The translations under genes were made by a program, and so were the position numbers. Under the pieces are notes generated by a model. The model saw nothing but the letters and a program-made list of their open reading frames with translations. It made no database searches and had not been told where the DNA came from. 63,375 nt of DNA from Streptomyces malaysiense (lineage in GTDB: Bacteria > Actinomycetota > Actinomycetes > Streptomycetales > Streptomycetaceae), in NCBI RefSeq assembly GCF_000980885.2, contig NZ_LBDA02000068.1, forward strand, positions 1-63,375, given 5' to 3'. The first letter of the stretch is position 1, and each line of letters opens with the position of its first letter. Shown in pieces: positions 31,589 to 40,367 of the stretch.

Positions 31589-31711
31589 CGACGCGCCGGA
31601 CGGGGAACCGGTGGAGCGGCGCGCGGGACGAAGGGTGCGGGGCGGGACCGTGTCGGGCTTCCCGTTGCCGGTGAGTGCCCCGGAACCCGTGCCCGGCGAC
31701 ACCCGCCCCGG

Positions 31712-33313
31712 TCAACGCACCCCTGCCCCCGCCTCCACCTCCTCCTTCACCGCTCCCCCCACCGTCGCCTCCGCCGCCGCGTAGAGGTCGGCGGGGCGGA
31801 CGCCGGTCAGGGCGGTGACCAGGTGGCCGTCGGGGCGTACGAGGAGCACGCTGTGGGCCGGGGCGCCCGGGTAGCTCTCGGCGACCAGCAGTTCCGCGGG
31901 GTGCGGCAGGGCCGTCACGGCGGCGGCCAGGCGGGGCATCAGGCCCGCGGAGACCCAGTGCTTGCGGTCCCAGACGCCGGTGCCGGGGGCGATCAGCAGG
32001 ACGAGCAGCGTGCCGCGGCCGAGACGGTCGCGCAGGCGGACGAAGGAGCCGTCCTCCGCCGTGACGCGGACGTCCGTCACCGGTGCGCCGCGCGGGGTGT
32101 CGACGGGGATCTCGCCCTGGAGGTGGCGGGGCGTGAGCGGGGAGGCGGTGTAGGCGCCCGGCGCGCCGAGCGACCCGCGGCCCAGGTGGCCGTCGGCAAG
32201 GAGGGCGTCGTGGCCCCGGGCCGTGCCCGGGACGATGTTGCGCAGTCCGCCCCCGCCGCGCAGCCCCGGCAGCGCCTGGTCGGTGGCGCGCAGCCGGGCG
32301 GCGACCACCGCGCGCCGCTCCGCCTGGTAGCTGTCGAGCAGCGCCTCGTGCGGGCCGTGGTGCCAGGCGGAGGCCAGTTTCCAGGAGAGGTTGTCGGCGT
32401 CCCGCAGCCCCTCGTCAAGACCCTGTGTGCCCAGCGCGCCGAGCAGATGCGCCGCGTCGCCGGCGAGGAAGACACGGCCGTCCCGCCACCGCCGGGCCAG
32501 CCGGTGGTGCACCGTGTGGACGCCGGTGTCGAGCAGGTCGTACGCCGGTGTCGAGCTGTCGGTCCAGCCCGCGAGGGTCTCCCGGATCCGGGCCACCAGG
32601 AGTTCGGGCGTGACCAGGTCCTTGCCCGGCGGCAGCAGCCAGTCCAGGCGCCAGGCGCCGTCCGGCAGCGGGCGGGCGGTCACCTCCCCGGCGAAGGGCC
32701 CGGACGACCGCCACGGCGGCATCCGGTGCAGCAGGGCCTGGTCCTCCCAGGGAAGTTCCGTGCGCAGCGCGGCGACCGCGTGCCGCTCCACCGCCGTACG
32801 GCCGGGGAAGCGGATGTCCTGGAGTTTGCGCACGGTCGAGCGGGTGCCGTCGCAGCCCACCAGGTAACTGCCGCGCCACCAGGTGCCCTTGGTTCCCCGG
32901 GTGTGCGCGGTGACGCCGGAGGGCTCCTGCTCGATCGAGTCCAGGCGGCTGTCGGTGGCGATCTCCACCAGTGGCTGATCGGCGGCGGCCGCCCGCAGCA
33001 GGCCCGAGACCACGTGCTGGGCGATGTGCACCGGGGCGGGTTCGTCCGGGGCGAAGGCGATCTCGCTCACCACCTGCCGGCGGCGCAACGAGCGCCAGCC
33101 GGTCCAGCGCACGCCGTGGTGGCCGAGCGCCGCGCCGGTCAGCCGTTCCAGCAGCGCGGCCGTGTCCGCGCGCAGTACGACGGTGCGCGCCGGGCGGGCG
33201 TCCTCCTTGCCGGGGCCCTCGTCCAGGACGACGGTCGGTACCTCCTGGCGGGCCAGCGCCAGGGCGAGCGTGAGCCCGACGGGCCCCGCTCCGACGATGA
33301 TCACCGGGTCCAC
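31712..33313 (-). CDS. Class A FAD-dependent monooxygenase (aromatic hydroxylase type)
   Basis: The protein has 533 residues. It has an FAD-binding GxGxxG (VIIVGAGPVGLTLAL, about 3-18), the DG motif 'GCDGTRSTVRK' (about 160-170), the second FAD motif 'RVFLAGDAAHLLGALGTQGLDEG' (about 282-304) and a C-terminal thioredoxin-like domain. This is the pattern of PgaE/MhpA/RdmE-type hydroxylases acting on polyketides or phenols. No biosynthetic genes are adjacent, so the substrate is unknown. GTG at 33313 places the dinucleotide fold at the N-terminus. An in-frame ATG at 33403 would add 30 non-homologous residues. It is downstream of gluD but separated by a strong hairpin. Confidence 0.85.
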   Translation of the reverse strand: MDPVIIVGAGPVGLTLALALARQEVPTVVLDEGPGKEDARPARTVVLRADTAALLERLTGAALGHHGVRWTGWRSLRRRQVVSEIAFAPDEPAPVHIAQHVVSGLLRAAAADQPLVEIATDSRLDSIEQEPSGVTAHTRGTKGTWWRGSYLVGCDGTRSTVRKLQDIRFPGRTAVERHAVAALRTELPWEDQALLHRMPPWRSSGPFAGEVTARPLPDGAWRLDWLLPPGKDLVTPELLVARIRETLAGWTDSSTPAYDLLDTGVHTVHHRLARRWRDGRVFLAGDAAHLLGALGTQGLDEGLRDADNLSWKLASAWHHGPHEALLDSYQAERRAVVAARLRATDQALPGLRGGGGLRNIVPGTARGHDALLADGHLGRGSLGAPGAYTASPLTPRHLQGEIPVDTPRGAPVTDVRVTAEDGSFVRLRDRLGRGTLLVLLIAPGTGVWDRKHWVSAGLMPRLAAAVTALPHPAELLVAESYPGAPAHSVLLVRPDGHLVTALTGVRPADLYAAAEATVGGAVKEEVEAGAGVR

Positions 33314-33435
33314 GGCGCGGCGCCCCCCGTCCGCGGCGATGCCTCGACGGCGGTGGGTGAACAGCAGGGTGAGGCCGGGTGCACGATCACAGAACGTATG
33401 CAACCCATTGGCAGAGTATGCGTCAAGTGACCCTC

Positions 33436-33465
33436 GGGGGCAGTGGCGATCATGCCACCGCCCCC
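33436..33465 (-). terminator. Terminator hairpin between gluABCD and the monooxygenase gene
   Basis: GGGGGCAGTGGC (33436-33447) pairs with GCCACCGCCCCC (33454-33465) with one mismatch and a 6-base loop. It lies 28 bases after the gluD stop codon. Confidence 0.75.
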
Positions 33466-33492
33466 GGCCGAATCATGCGAATTAAATGATCG

Positions 33493-34428
33493 TCACTTCT
33501 TGGTGCCGGTGATGTCGCCGATGCCGGAGAGGGAGCCCGACGGATCCGCGCCGGTCGCCGCCGTACCCGCGACGTCCGCGACGTCCTGCGCGCCCAGCAC
33601 CGCACCGGCCGACCTCTTGCCCCGCCGCAGCCGGCCCTCCAGCCAGTGCGCGAAGGAGGTCAGCGAGAAGTTGATGGCCACGTAGATCACGGCCACGACG
33701 GTGAGCGAGGCGATGAAGTTGCCGTAGTAGCCGCTCATCGTGTTGGCCGAGGCCAGCATTTCGGGGAAGGTGAGGACCGCGCCGCCGAGGGCGGTGTCCT
33801 TCACGATGACCACCAACTGGCTGACGATCGCCGGGAGCATCACGGTGACCGACTGCGGCAGCAGCACGAGCCGCATCATCTGGCCCTTGCGCAGGCCGAT
33901 CGCCAGGGACGCCTCGGACTGCCCTTTGGGCAGCGAGAGGATGCCCGCACGGACGATCTCCGCGAGCACCGACGCGTTGTACAGCACCAGGCCGGTGACG
34001 ACCGCGTAGAACGGCCGGTCGTCCGAGCTGACACCGGTGTACTCGGCGAACAGCGCGAGCCCGAAGATCATCAGGACCAGCACGGGGATCGCGCGGAAGA
34101 ACTCGACCAGCACCGCGGCGATCACCCGCACCCAGACGTGGTCCGAGAGCCTTGCGATACCGAGGACCGCGCCCAGCGGAAGCGCGACGACCATCGCCAG
34201 CGCCGCCGCCTCGAGGGTCTTCTGCAGCCCCGGCCAGATGTACGTCGTGTACGCCTCGGAACCGGAGAAGAAGGGCTTCCACAGGGCCCAGTCCAGCTGG
34301 CCCTTGTCGTTCAGGGCGCGGTAGACCCACCAGACGAGGGCCGCGAGGACGACCAGGAAGGCCGCCGTGTAGAGGACGTTGCGCCGCTTGGCGCGGGGTC
34401 CCGGAGTGTCGTACAGGACGGAAGTCAT
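33493..34428 (-). CDS. gluD: Glutamate ABC transporter permease GluD
   Basis: The protein has 311 residues and is a polar amino-acid (HAAT) type inner-membrane permease. Five to six membrane segments include 'NVLYTAAFLVVLAALVWWVY' near the N-terminus. The EAA loop 'EIVRAGILSLPKGQSEASLAIGL' (about 185-207), which contacts the ATPase, is well preserved. The last about 45 residues are a hydrophilic Gly/Ala-rich tail. Its start overlaps the gluC stop by 4 bases (ATGA), so the two permease subunits are translationally coupled and probably form a heterodimer. Confidence 0.9.
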   Translation of the reverse strand: MTSVLYDTPGPRAKRRNVLYTAAFLVVLAALVWWVYRALNDKGQLDWALWKPFFSGSEAYTTYIWPGLQKTLEAAALAMVVALPLGAVLGIARLSDHVWVRVIAAVLVEFFRAIPVLVLMIFGLALFAEYTGVSSDDRPFYAVVTGLVLYNASVLAEIVRAGILSLPKGQSEASLAIGLRKGQMMRLVLLPQSVTVMLPAIVSQLVVIVKDTALGGAVLTFPEMLASANTMSGYYGNFIASLTVVAVIYVAINFSLTSFAHWLEGRLRRGKRSAGAVLGAQDVADVAGTAATGADPSGSLSGIGDITGTKK

Positions 34429-35090
34429 CGCTTCACCGCCACCTTCTTGCCCACCCAGCCGAGGATCAGGCCGGTCGGCAGGGTCAGGCAGACGAAGCCG
34501 AAGGCGATGACCGCCGAGATCGACATCAGCTGCGCCTCGTTCTCGATCATCTTCTTCATCAGCAGGGCCGCCTCCGCCACGCTGATCGCGGCGGCCACCG
34601 TCGTGTTCTTCGTCAGCGCGATCAGCACGTTGGTCAGCGGTGCGACGGTCGCGCGGAAGGCCTGCGGGAGCACGACCAGACCCAGCACCTGGGAGAAGCC
34701 GAGGCCGATGGCCCGTGCCGCCTCCGCCTGGCCGACCGGCACCGTGTTGATGCCGGCGCGGATCGCCTCGCACACGAAGGCCGAGGTGTAGACGACCAGG
34801 CCGAGTACGGCCAGCCGGAAGTTGATCGCGTCGAAGCCCTTGGCGCCCAGGCTGACGCCCAGCGTCTGGTTCAGACCCAGCGAGGAGAACAGAATGATCA
34901 CCGTGAGCGGGATGTTCCGCACGATGTTCACGTAGGCGGTGCCGAAACCGCGCATCAGCGGTACCGGGCCCACCCGCATGGCGGCCAGCAGGGTGCCCCA
35001 GACCAGGGAGCCCAGGGCCGACAGCAGGGTGAGCTGCACCGTCGTCCAGAAGGCGCCCAGTACGTCGTAATGTCCAAGAAAGTCGAACAC
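34425..35090 (-). CDS. gluC: Glutamate ABC transporter permease GluC
   Basis: The protein has 221 residues. The HAAT permease pattern has an EAA loop 'EAIRAGINTVPVGQAEAARAIGL' (about 125-147) and five hydrophobic helices. It pairs with GluD. A strong hairpin between gluB and gluC probably lowers permease expression relative to the binding protein. ATG at 35090 gives the usual short N-terminus ('MFDFLGHYDVL'). Confidence 0.9.
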   Translation of the reverse strand: MFDFLGHYDVLGAFWTTVQLTLLSALGSLVWGTLLAAMRVGPVPLMRGFGTAYVNIVRNIPLTVIILFSSLGLNQTLGVSLGAKGFDAINFRLAVLGLVVYTSAFVCEAIRAGINTVPVGQAEAARAIGLGFSQVLGLVVLPQAFRATVAPLTNVLIALTKNTTVAAAISVAEAALLMKKMIENEAQLMSISAVIAFGFVCLTLPTGLILGWVGKKVAVKR

Positions 35091-35124
35091 GATCTCCCGC
35101 GCTTCCGCGTGTAGGGATGCCCAC

Positions 35125-35155
35125 GGTGCGCCGCCGTCGTGAAGGGCGGCGCACC
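35125..35155 (-). promoter_or_regulatory. Intercistronic stem-loop between gluB and gluC
   Basis: A perfect 11-bp inverted repeat (35125-35135 and 35145-35155, 9-base loop) sits in the 79-bp gap. Such hairpins after binding-protein genes of ABC operons stabilise the upstream message and attenuate the downstream permease genes. Here this is inferred from position. Confidence 0.7.
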
Positions 35156-35169
35156 GGCGGGGCGTTGCC

Positions 35170-36003
35170 TCAGCTCTTGACGTCGCCGATGTGCGGCGCG
35201 GGCTCGTTCTTGTACTCGGCCGGGCCGAAGTTCTTCTTCACGGCGGCCGTCCAGGAGCCGTCGGAGACCATCGACTCCAGGGCCTTGTTGATCTTCGCCT
35301 TGAGGTCGCTGCCCTTCTTGACGCCGATCCCGTAGTTCTCGTTGGTCATCTTGAAGCCGCCGAGCTTGAACTTGCCCTTGAACTGGGTCTGGGCGGCGTA
35401 ACCGGCGAGGATGGAGTCGTCCGTGGTGAGGGCGTCGATCGCGCCGCTCTGAAGGCCGGACAGGCAGGCCGAGTACGTCGGGTACGTCTGGAGGTCGGCC
35501 TTCGGGGCCAGCTTGGCCTTGACGTTCTGCGCCGAGGTCGAACCGGCGACCGAACACAGCTTCTTGTTGTTCAGGTCCGCCGGCGCCTTGATGGCGGTCT
35601 CGTCGGCGCGCAGCAGCACGTCCTGGTGGGCCAGCAGGTACGGGCCGGCGAAGTCGACCTTCTGCTCGCGCTCCGGGGTGATCGAGTACGTGGCGGCGAT
35701 GAAGTCGACGTCACCGCGCTGGAGCATGGTCTCGCGGTCGGCGCTCTTCGACTCCTTCCACTCGATCTGGTCCGGGCTGTAGCCGAGCTTCTTGGCGACA
35801 TAGGTGGCCACGTCGACATCGAAACCCGCGTAGCCCTGGGGCGTCTTCTGGCCGAGGCCGGGCTGGTCGAACTTGATGCCGATGGCGATCTTCTTGCCAC
35901 CGGAGGACCCGTTGTCGTCCTTCTTGCCGCCGCCGCACGCGGTGGCGGCGAGGCTGAGGGCGAGGACGGCGGCCGAGGCGGCGGTGACCTTGCGGAGCTG
36001 CAT
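35170..36003 (-). CDS. gluB: Glutamate-binding lipoprotein GluB
   Basis: The protein has 277 residues. A lipoprotein signal peptide ends at Cys23 (LAATAC), followed by a Gly/Lys/Asp linker. The mature domain is a family 3 solute-binding protein ('GFDVDVATYVAKKLGY', 'ATYSITPEREQKVDFAGPY'). It captures glutamate outside the membrane for GluCD/GluA. ATG at 36003 was chosen because GAAGGA lies about 9 bases upstream. The in-frame ATG at 36012 overlaps that site. Confidence 0.92.
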   Translation of the reverse strand: MQLRKVTAASAAVLALSLAATACGGGKKDDNGSSGGKKIAIGIKFDQPGLGQKTPQGYAGFDVDVATYVAKKLGYSPDQIEWKESKSADRETMLQRGDVDFIAATYSITPEREQKVDFAGPYLLAHQDVLLRADETAIKAPADLNNKKLCSVAGSTSAQNVKAKLAPKADLQTYPTYSACLSGLQSGAIDALTTDDSILAGYAAQTQFKGKFKLGGFKMTNENYGIGVKKGSDLKAKINKALESMVSDGSWTAAVKKNFGPAEYKNEPAPHIGDVKS

Positions 36004-36083
36004 GCTGAACATCCTTCGAAGTGGTGCGGGACGAGGCCCGTCGGGAAAAGCGATCCAGGCGCCGGCGAGAGCCGTCCGCGGTC

Positions 36084-36860
36084 TCAGTGGTGCAGGATCT
36101 TGGACAGGAAGTCCTTGGCCCGGTCGCTGCGCGGGTTGTTGAAGAACTGCTCGGGCGCGGCCTGTTCGACGATCCGGCCGTCCGCCATGAAGACCACCCG
36201 GTTGGCGGCGGAGCGTGCGAAGCCCATCTCATGGGTGACGACGATCATCGTCATGCCCTCGCTCGCCAGCTGCCGCATGACGTCCAGGACCTCGTTGATC
36301 ATCTCGGGGTCGAGTGCCGAGGTCGGCTCGTCGAAGAGCATGACCTTCGGGTTCATCGCCAGCGCCCGCGCGATGGCGACACGCTGCTGCTGGCCGCCGG
36401 ACAGCTGGGCGGGGTACTTGTCGGCCTGGGTGCCCACGCCGACCCGGTCCAGCAGGGCCCGCGCCTTCTCCTCGGCCGCCTTCTTGTCGGCCCTGCGGAC
36501 CTTGATCTGGCCCAGCATCACGTTCTCGAGCACGGTCTTGTGCGCGAAGAGATTGAAGGACTGGAAGACCATCCCGACGTCGGCGCGCAGTCGCGCCAGC
36601 TCCCGGCCCTCGTGCGGCAGGGGTCTGCCGTCGATCGTGATGGTGCCCGAGTCGATCGTCTCCAGGCGGTTGATGGTGCGGCACAGGGTCGACTTGCCGG
36701 ACCCGGAGGGCCCGATGACGACCACGACCTCGCCGCGGTCGATCGTCAGGTCGATGTCCTGGAGCACGTGCAACGCGCCGAAGTGCTTGTTGACGCTCTT
36801 CAGGACGACCAGTTCGTCGGACGCGGCCCTGTCCTCCTTGGCCACCGATACTTCGGTCAT
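36084..36860 (-). CDS. gluA: Glutamate ABC transporter ATPase GluA
   Basis: The protein has 258 residues. Walker A GPSGSGKST lies at about 50-58, the Q loop is 'VFQSFNLF', the signature LSGGQQQRVAIARAL at about 152-166, Walker B 'VMLFDEPTSALDP' and the switch His in 'VTHEMGFA'. It belongs to the GlnQ subgroup of amino-acid importers. It is the first gene of gluABCD and is transcribed away from the two-component system at 37154. Confidence 0.94.
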   Translation of the reverse strand: MTEVSVAKEDRAASDELVVLKSVNKHFGALHVLQDIDLTIDRGEVVVVIGPSGSGKSTLCRTINRLETIDSGTITIDGRPLPHEGRELARLRADVGMVFQSFNLFAHKTVLENVMLGQIKVRRADKKAAEEKARALLDRVGVGTQADKYPAQLSGGQQQRVAIARALAMNPKVMLFDEPTSALDPEMINEVLDVMRQLASEGMTMIVVTHEMGFARSAANRVVFMADGRIVEQAAPEQFFNNPRSDRAKDFLSKILHH

Positions 36861-36909
36861 CGCTTCACGGCTCCGTCCTCCTCGGTTTCGGAGGACAGTA
36901 ATGACGGCC

Positions 36910-36945
36910 TGTGACCTGCGTCATCACATCTGAGGGAGATCTGAG
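36910..36945. promoter_or_regulatory. Putative operator in the gluA / response-regulator intergenic region
   Basis: Two ATCTGAG direct repeats (36928-36934 and 36939-36945) have an 11-bp period, the arrangement bound by OmpR-type regulators. A TGTGA-N9-TCACA inverted repeat (36910-36928) adjoins them. The site is 50 bases upstream of gluA and about 210 upstream of the response regulator. Confidence 0.4.
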
Positions 36946-37153
36946 CATCACGATCCGGCAGCCGCCGTACACATGTCGTAGCGGTAACCCTCAGGATGCG
37001 TATCGGCCGCATAACGGAAGCGACGGGCAACCGGAAGCCACTTGACGGCGTCCTGCTCCATCGGCGTCACTGCCATGGTGCCCGCGTGCGGGCAGATGAT
37101 CTGCGAGGCGGATAAACGATGTCCGTACGACCACTGAACCGGAGGGGGCCGGA

Positions 37154-37840
37154 ATGAGACTGCTGCTCGTCGAGGACGACAACCACGTCGCCGCGGCCCT
37201 GTCCGCCGTGCTGACCAGGCACGGATTCGACGTCACCCACGCGCGCAACGGCGAGGAGGCCCTGCGCGCGCTCGTCCCGGAGAGCGACGGCTTCGGCGTG
37301 GTCCTGCTCGACCTGGGGCTGCCCGACCAGGACGGCTACGAGGTCTGCGGCAAGATCCGCAAGCGCACCAGCACCCCGGTGATCATGGTCACCGCCCGCT
37401 CCGACGTCCGCTCCCGCATCCACGGGCTCAACCTGGGCGCCGACGACTACGTGGTGAAGCCGTACGACACCGGGGAACTGCTCGCCCGGATCCACGCCGT
37501 GAGCCGGCGCACCACCCACGAGGACCCCGCCCAGACCGGCGAGGGCCTGCTGCGCCTCGGTCCGGTGCGGGTCGAACTGCCCACCCGCCAGGTCAGCGTG
37601 GACGGCTCGGTCGTCCAGCTGACCCGCAAGGAGTTCGACCTGCTGGCGCTGCTCGCCCAGCGCCCCGGCGTGGTCTTCCGGCGGGAGCAGATCATCAGCG
37701 AGGTGTGGCAGACCAGTTGGGAGGGCACCGGACGCACCCTGGAGGTGCATGTCGCCTCCCTGCGCGCCAAGCTGCGCCTGCCCGCGCTCATCGAGACCGT
37801 CCGCGGCGTCGGCTACCGGCTCGTCGCCCCGGCCGCCTAG
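37154..37840 (+). CDS. OmpR-family response regulator
   Basis: The protein has 228 residues: receiver domain (1-118) with acidic pocket EDD at 7-9, phosphoacceptor Asp53 (LLDLGLP), and Lys in 'VKPYD'. A C-terminal winged helix (about 130-225, 'VQLTRKEFDLLALLAQRPG' and 'TLEVHVASLRAKL', 'ETVRGVGYRL') is typical of DNA-binding OmpR regulators. ATG at 37154 follows GGAGGGGG. The sensor kinase gene starts 9 bases after its stop. The divergent gluABCD operon and the adjacent TAXI protein gene are candidate targets. Confidence 0.92.
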   Translation: MRLLLVEDDNHVAAALSAVLTRHGFDVTHARNGEEALRALVPESDGFGVVLLDLGLPDQDGYEVCGKIRKRTSTPVIMVTARSDVRSRIHGLNLGADDYVVKPYDTGELLARIHAVSRRTTHEDPAQTGEGLLRLGPVRVELPTRQVSVDGSVVQLTRKEFDLLALLAQRPGVVFRREQIISEVWQTSWEGTGRTLEVHVASLRAKLRLPALIETVRGVGYRLVAPAA

Positions 37841-37849
37841 CGGGGACGG

Positions 37850-39250
37850 GTGCGCACACGGCTGCTGCCGCTGCTCATCGTCCTGATGGCGGCCGTACTC
37901 CTCGCCCTCGGCGTCCCGCTCGCCGTCAGCATGGCCGCCTCCGAGCAGCAGCGGGTCGTGGTCGACCGGATCGACGACACGGCCCGCTTCGCCGCGCTCG
38001 CCCAGTTCGTCACCGAGGGCCCCGGCGGCTCCCGGCGCACCGGTACGGACGAGCGCTGGGAGGCCCTGCGCAGCGAACTCGACAGCTACCACGGCGTCTA
38101 CGGCATCCGCGCCGGCGTCTTCTACCGCAACGGTTCCGCCATGGCCAACGCGCCCGGCGACTGGTTCGTACCGCGGTCGGGGGAGGTCCGGGAGGCGTTC
38201 GACGAGGCGCTGCTCAGCCGGCGCAGCCACGATTCCCCGCAGGCGTGGCCCTGGCAGCACAGCCGGCTGGTGGTCGCCTCGCCGGTGATCCGGGACGGAG
38301 ACGTGATCGCGGTCGTCGTCACCGACTCGCCCACCGGACCGCTGCGCCTGCGGATCCTGCACGACTGCCTGCTGATCGGGGTCGGCGAGATCGCCGCCAT
38401 GCTGCTCGCCGTCGCCGCGGCGCTGCGGCTGACCGGCTGGGTGCTGCGGCCGGTACGGGTCCTGGACGCCACCACCCACGACATCGCCACCGGACGCCTG
38501 AAGTCCCGGGTGGCGGCCGCCGGCGGGCCCCCGGAACTCCGGCGCCTCGCCCACTCGTTCAACGAGATGGCGGACCACGTCCAGGAGGTGCTGGAACAGC
38601 AGCGCGCCTTCGTCGCGGACGCCTCCCACCAGCTGCGCAACCCGCTGTCCGCGCTGCTGCTGCGCATCGAACTGCTCGCGCTCGAACTCCCGGAGGGAAA
38701 CGAGGAGATCGCCTCGGTGCGCACCGAGGGCAAGCGCCTCGCCCAGGTCCTGGACGACCTGCTGGACCTGGCGCTCGCCGAGCACGCCGAGGCCGATCTG
38801 AGCCTGACCGACATCGGCGCCCTCGCCGAGGAGCGGCTGGCCGCCTGGTCTCCGGCCGCCGAGGCCCAGGGGGTCCGGCTGACCGGTGACTGCCCGGCCA
38901 CCACCGGCTGGGCCGATCCGATCACCCTGTCCAGCGCGCTGGACGCGGTGATCGACAACGCGGTGAAGTTCACCCCCGAGGGAGGCGCGGTGGACGTCGC
39001 CGTCTCCTTCGAGGGGGACACCTCCAGGATCGTCGTCACCGACACCGGGCCCGGCCTCACCGAGGAGGAACTCGCGCGTGTCGGCGACCGTTTCTGGCGC
39101 AGCGGCCGCCATCAGAACGTCAAGGGCTCCGGGCTCGGGCTGTCCATAACCCGCGCCCTCCTGGAGGCGGGCGGCGGCTCGATAGCCTACGGCCCGCACG
39201 AGCCGCGGGGGCTGCGGGTGACGGTGTCGGTGCCGAGGTTCAGGGCTTGA
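37850..39250 (+). CDS. Sensor histidine kinase
   Basis: The protein has 466 residues. One membrane helix lies near the N-terminus (about 5-27) and a second at about 172-195, enclosing an extracytoplasmic sensor of about 145 residues. Then come a HAMP domain (about 196-248), HisKA with His260 in SHQLRNPL, and HATPase with 'VIDNAVKFTPEGG' and 'DTGPGL', 'GSGLGLSI'. It is co-transcribed with the regulator. Its stop codon overlaps the 3' end of the convergent TAXI gene by 11 bases, a tight convergent arrangement. Confidence 0.92.
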   Translation: MRTRLLPLLIVLMAAVLLALGVPLAVSMAASEQQRVVVDRIDDTARFAALAQFVTEGPGGSRRTGTDERWEALRSELDSYHGVYGIRAGVFYRNGSAMANAPGDWFVPRSGEVREAFDEALLSRRSHDSPQAWPWQHSRLVVASPVIRDGDVIAVVVTDSPTGPLRLRILHDCLLIGVGEIAAMLLAVAAALRLTGWVLRPVRVLDATTHDIATGRLKSRVAAAGGPPELRRLAHSFNEMADHVQEVLEQQRAFVADASHQLRNPLSALLLRIELLALELPEGNEEIASVRTEGKRLAQVLDDLLDLALAEHAEADLSLTDIGALAEERLAAWSPAAEAQGVRLTGDCPATTGWADPITLSSALDAVIDNAVKFTPEGGAVDVAVSFEGDTSRIVVTDTGPGLTEEELARVGDRFWRSGRHQNVKGSGLGLSITRALLEAGGGSIAYGPHEPRGLRVTVSVPRFRA

Positions 39251-40238
39251 CCGAGCGGTAGTAGCGGCGGGCGCCCTCCTGGAGCGGGAGGGGGTCGGTG
39301 TAGATGGCGGTGCGCAGGTCCACAAGCTGGGCGGAGTGGACGTGGGCGCCGATGCCGTCGCGGCTCTTGATCACGGTGCGGGTCACCCACTCGGTGAGCC
39401 GGGGGTCCATGTCCGCGCGGGTCATCAGCAGGTTGGCCACCGCGATCGTCGGTACCTCGACGCCGTGCTGGACGTCCGGGTAGGCCGACTCGGGCATGTT
39501 GGTGGCCCGGTAGTACCGCGTCTCCTCGCCCTGCGCGTGCAGCTCGGTGACGAGGTCGCCGTCGAGCGGGACGAATCGGAAGGCACCCTTCTCGGCCGGC
39601 GCCGCCAGACCCTTGGTGGGCAGGCCGCCCGACCAGAAGAACGCGTCGATCCCGCCCCGCTCCAGCCGGTCGGGCCCGGTGTCTATGCCGTCGGCGGCGG
39701 GGGTGATGTCCGTGTGGGGATCGATGCCGGCGGCCCGCAGCACCCGGTCGGCGATCAGCCTCACCCCCGAGTTGGGCAGTCCGGTCGCCACCCGCTTGTG
39801 CCGCAGGTCCTCGATGCCGTGGATGTCCGAGTCGCCGCGCACCACGAGGTGCACGTAGTCGTCGTAGAGCCGGGCCACCCCGCGCAGGTTCCCGGCCCCG
39901 CGGCCGTGCGCCAGCCCGTACGCCTGCACCGCGTCGGCCGCCGCGATGGTGAAGTCGGCCTTCCCGGTCGCCACCCGCCGCACGTTCTCCTGGGAGCCCG
40001 CGCTGTTGAGGAGCTTCACCTTCAGGCCGGGCATGTCCCTGGCCAGCTCGGTGCGCAGCCGCTCGCCGTACTCCTGGTAGACGCCCTTGGAGGTGCCGGT
40101 GCTGAAGACGATCGTCCCGCTCGGCGGCTTCTCGCCCAGCGGCAGCAGCCACCACAGCAGCAGACCGAGGGCGACGGCACCGGCGGCCGCGGCCGGCAGC
40201 GCCCGGCGTCCGCCGGCGCGGGGGAAGAGCTTGGACAT
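39240..40238 (-). CDS. TAXI family solute-binding protein, membrane-anchored
   Basis: The protein has 332 residues. An N-terminal basic stretch and hydrophobic helix (about 14-33) act as signal or anchor, followed by the TAXI (TRAP-associated extracytoplasmic immunogenic) fold: 'FSTGTSKGVYQEYGERL', 'TGKADFTIAAADAV', 'LPNSGVRLIADRVLRAAGI'. TAXI proteins usually deliver glutamate or other acids to a fused DctQM permease. No permease gene is adjacent, but a sensor kinase is, so it may serve as a ligand-binding accessory for that kinase. ATG at 40238 has AGGATCG upstream. Confidence 0.85.
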   Translation of the reverse strand: MSKLFPRAGGRRALPAAAAGAVALGLLLWWLLPLGEKPPSGTIVFSTGTSKGVYQEYGERLRTELARDMPGLKVKLLNSAGSQENVRRVATGKADFTIAAADAVQAYGLAHGRGAGNLRGVARLYDDYVHLVVRGDSDIHGIEDLRHKRVATGLPNSGVRLIADRVLRAAGIDPHTDITPAADGIDTGPDRLERGGIDAFFWSGGLPTKGLAAPAEKGAFRFVPLDGDLVTELHAQGEETRYYRATNMPESAYPDVQHGVEVPTIAVANLLMTRADMDPRLTEWVTRTVIKSRDGIGAHVHSAQLVDLRTAIYTDPLPLQEGARRYYRSVKP

Positions 40239-40367
40239 GCGGCGATCCTGCCAGGCGAGGCACGGCGCTGACCAGGTCCGGGGCTGTGAGGTGGGCCGCG
40301 GGCCGGTCCGCGGCCGGGAGGCCGCCGGGCGACGGGCGCCGTCGGTGGTGGCCGTTAGGGTCGACGC

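Noticed and set aside
36910..36928. CRP site (TGTGA-N6-TCACA)
   Set aside because: The half-sites are present but separated by 9 bases instead of 6, which a CRP dimer would not accommodate.
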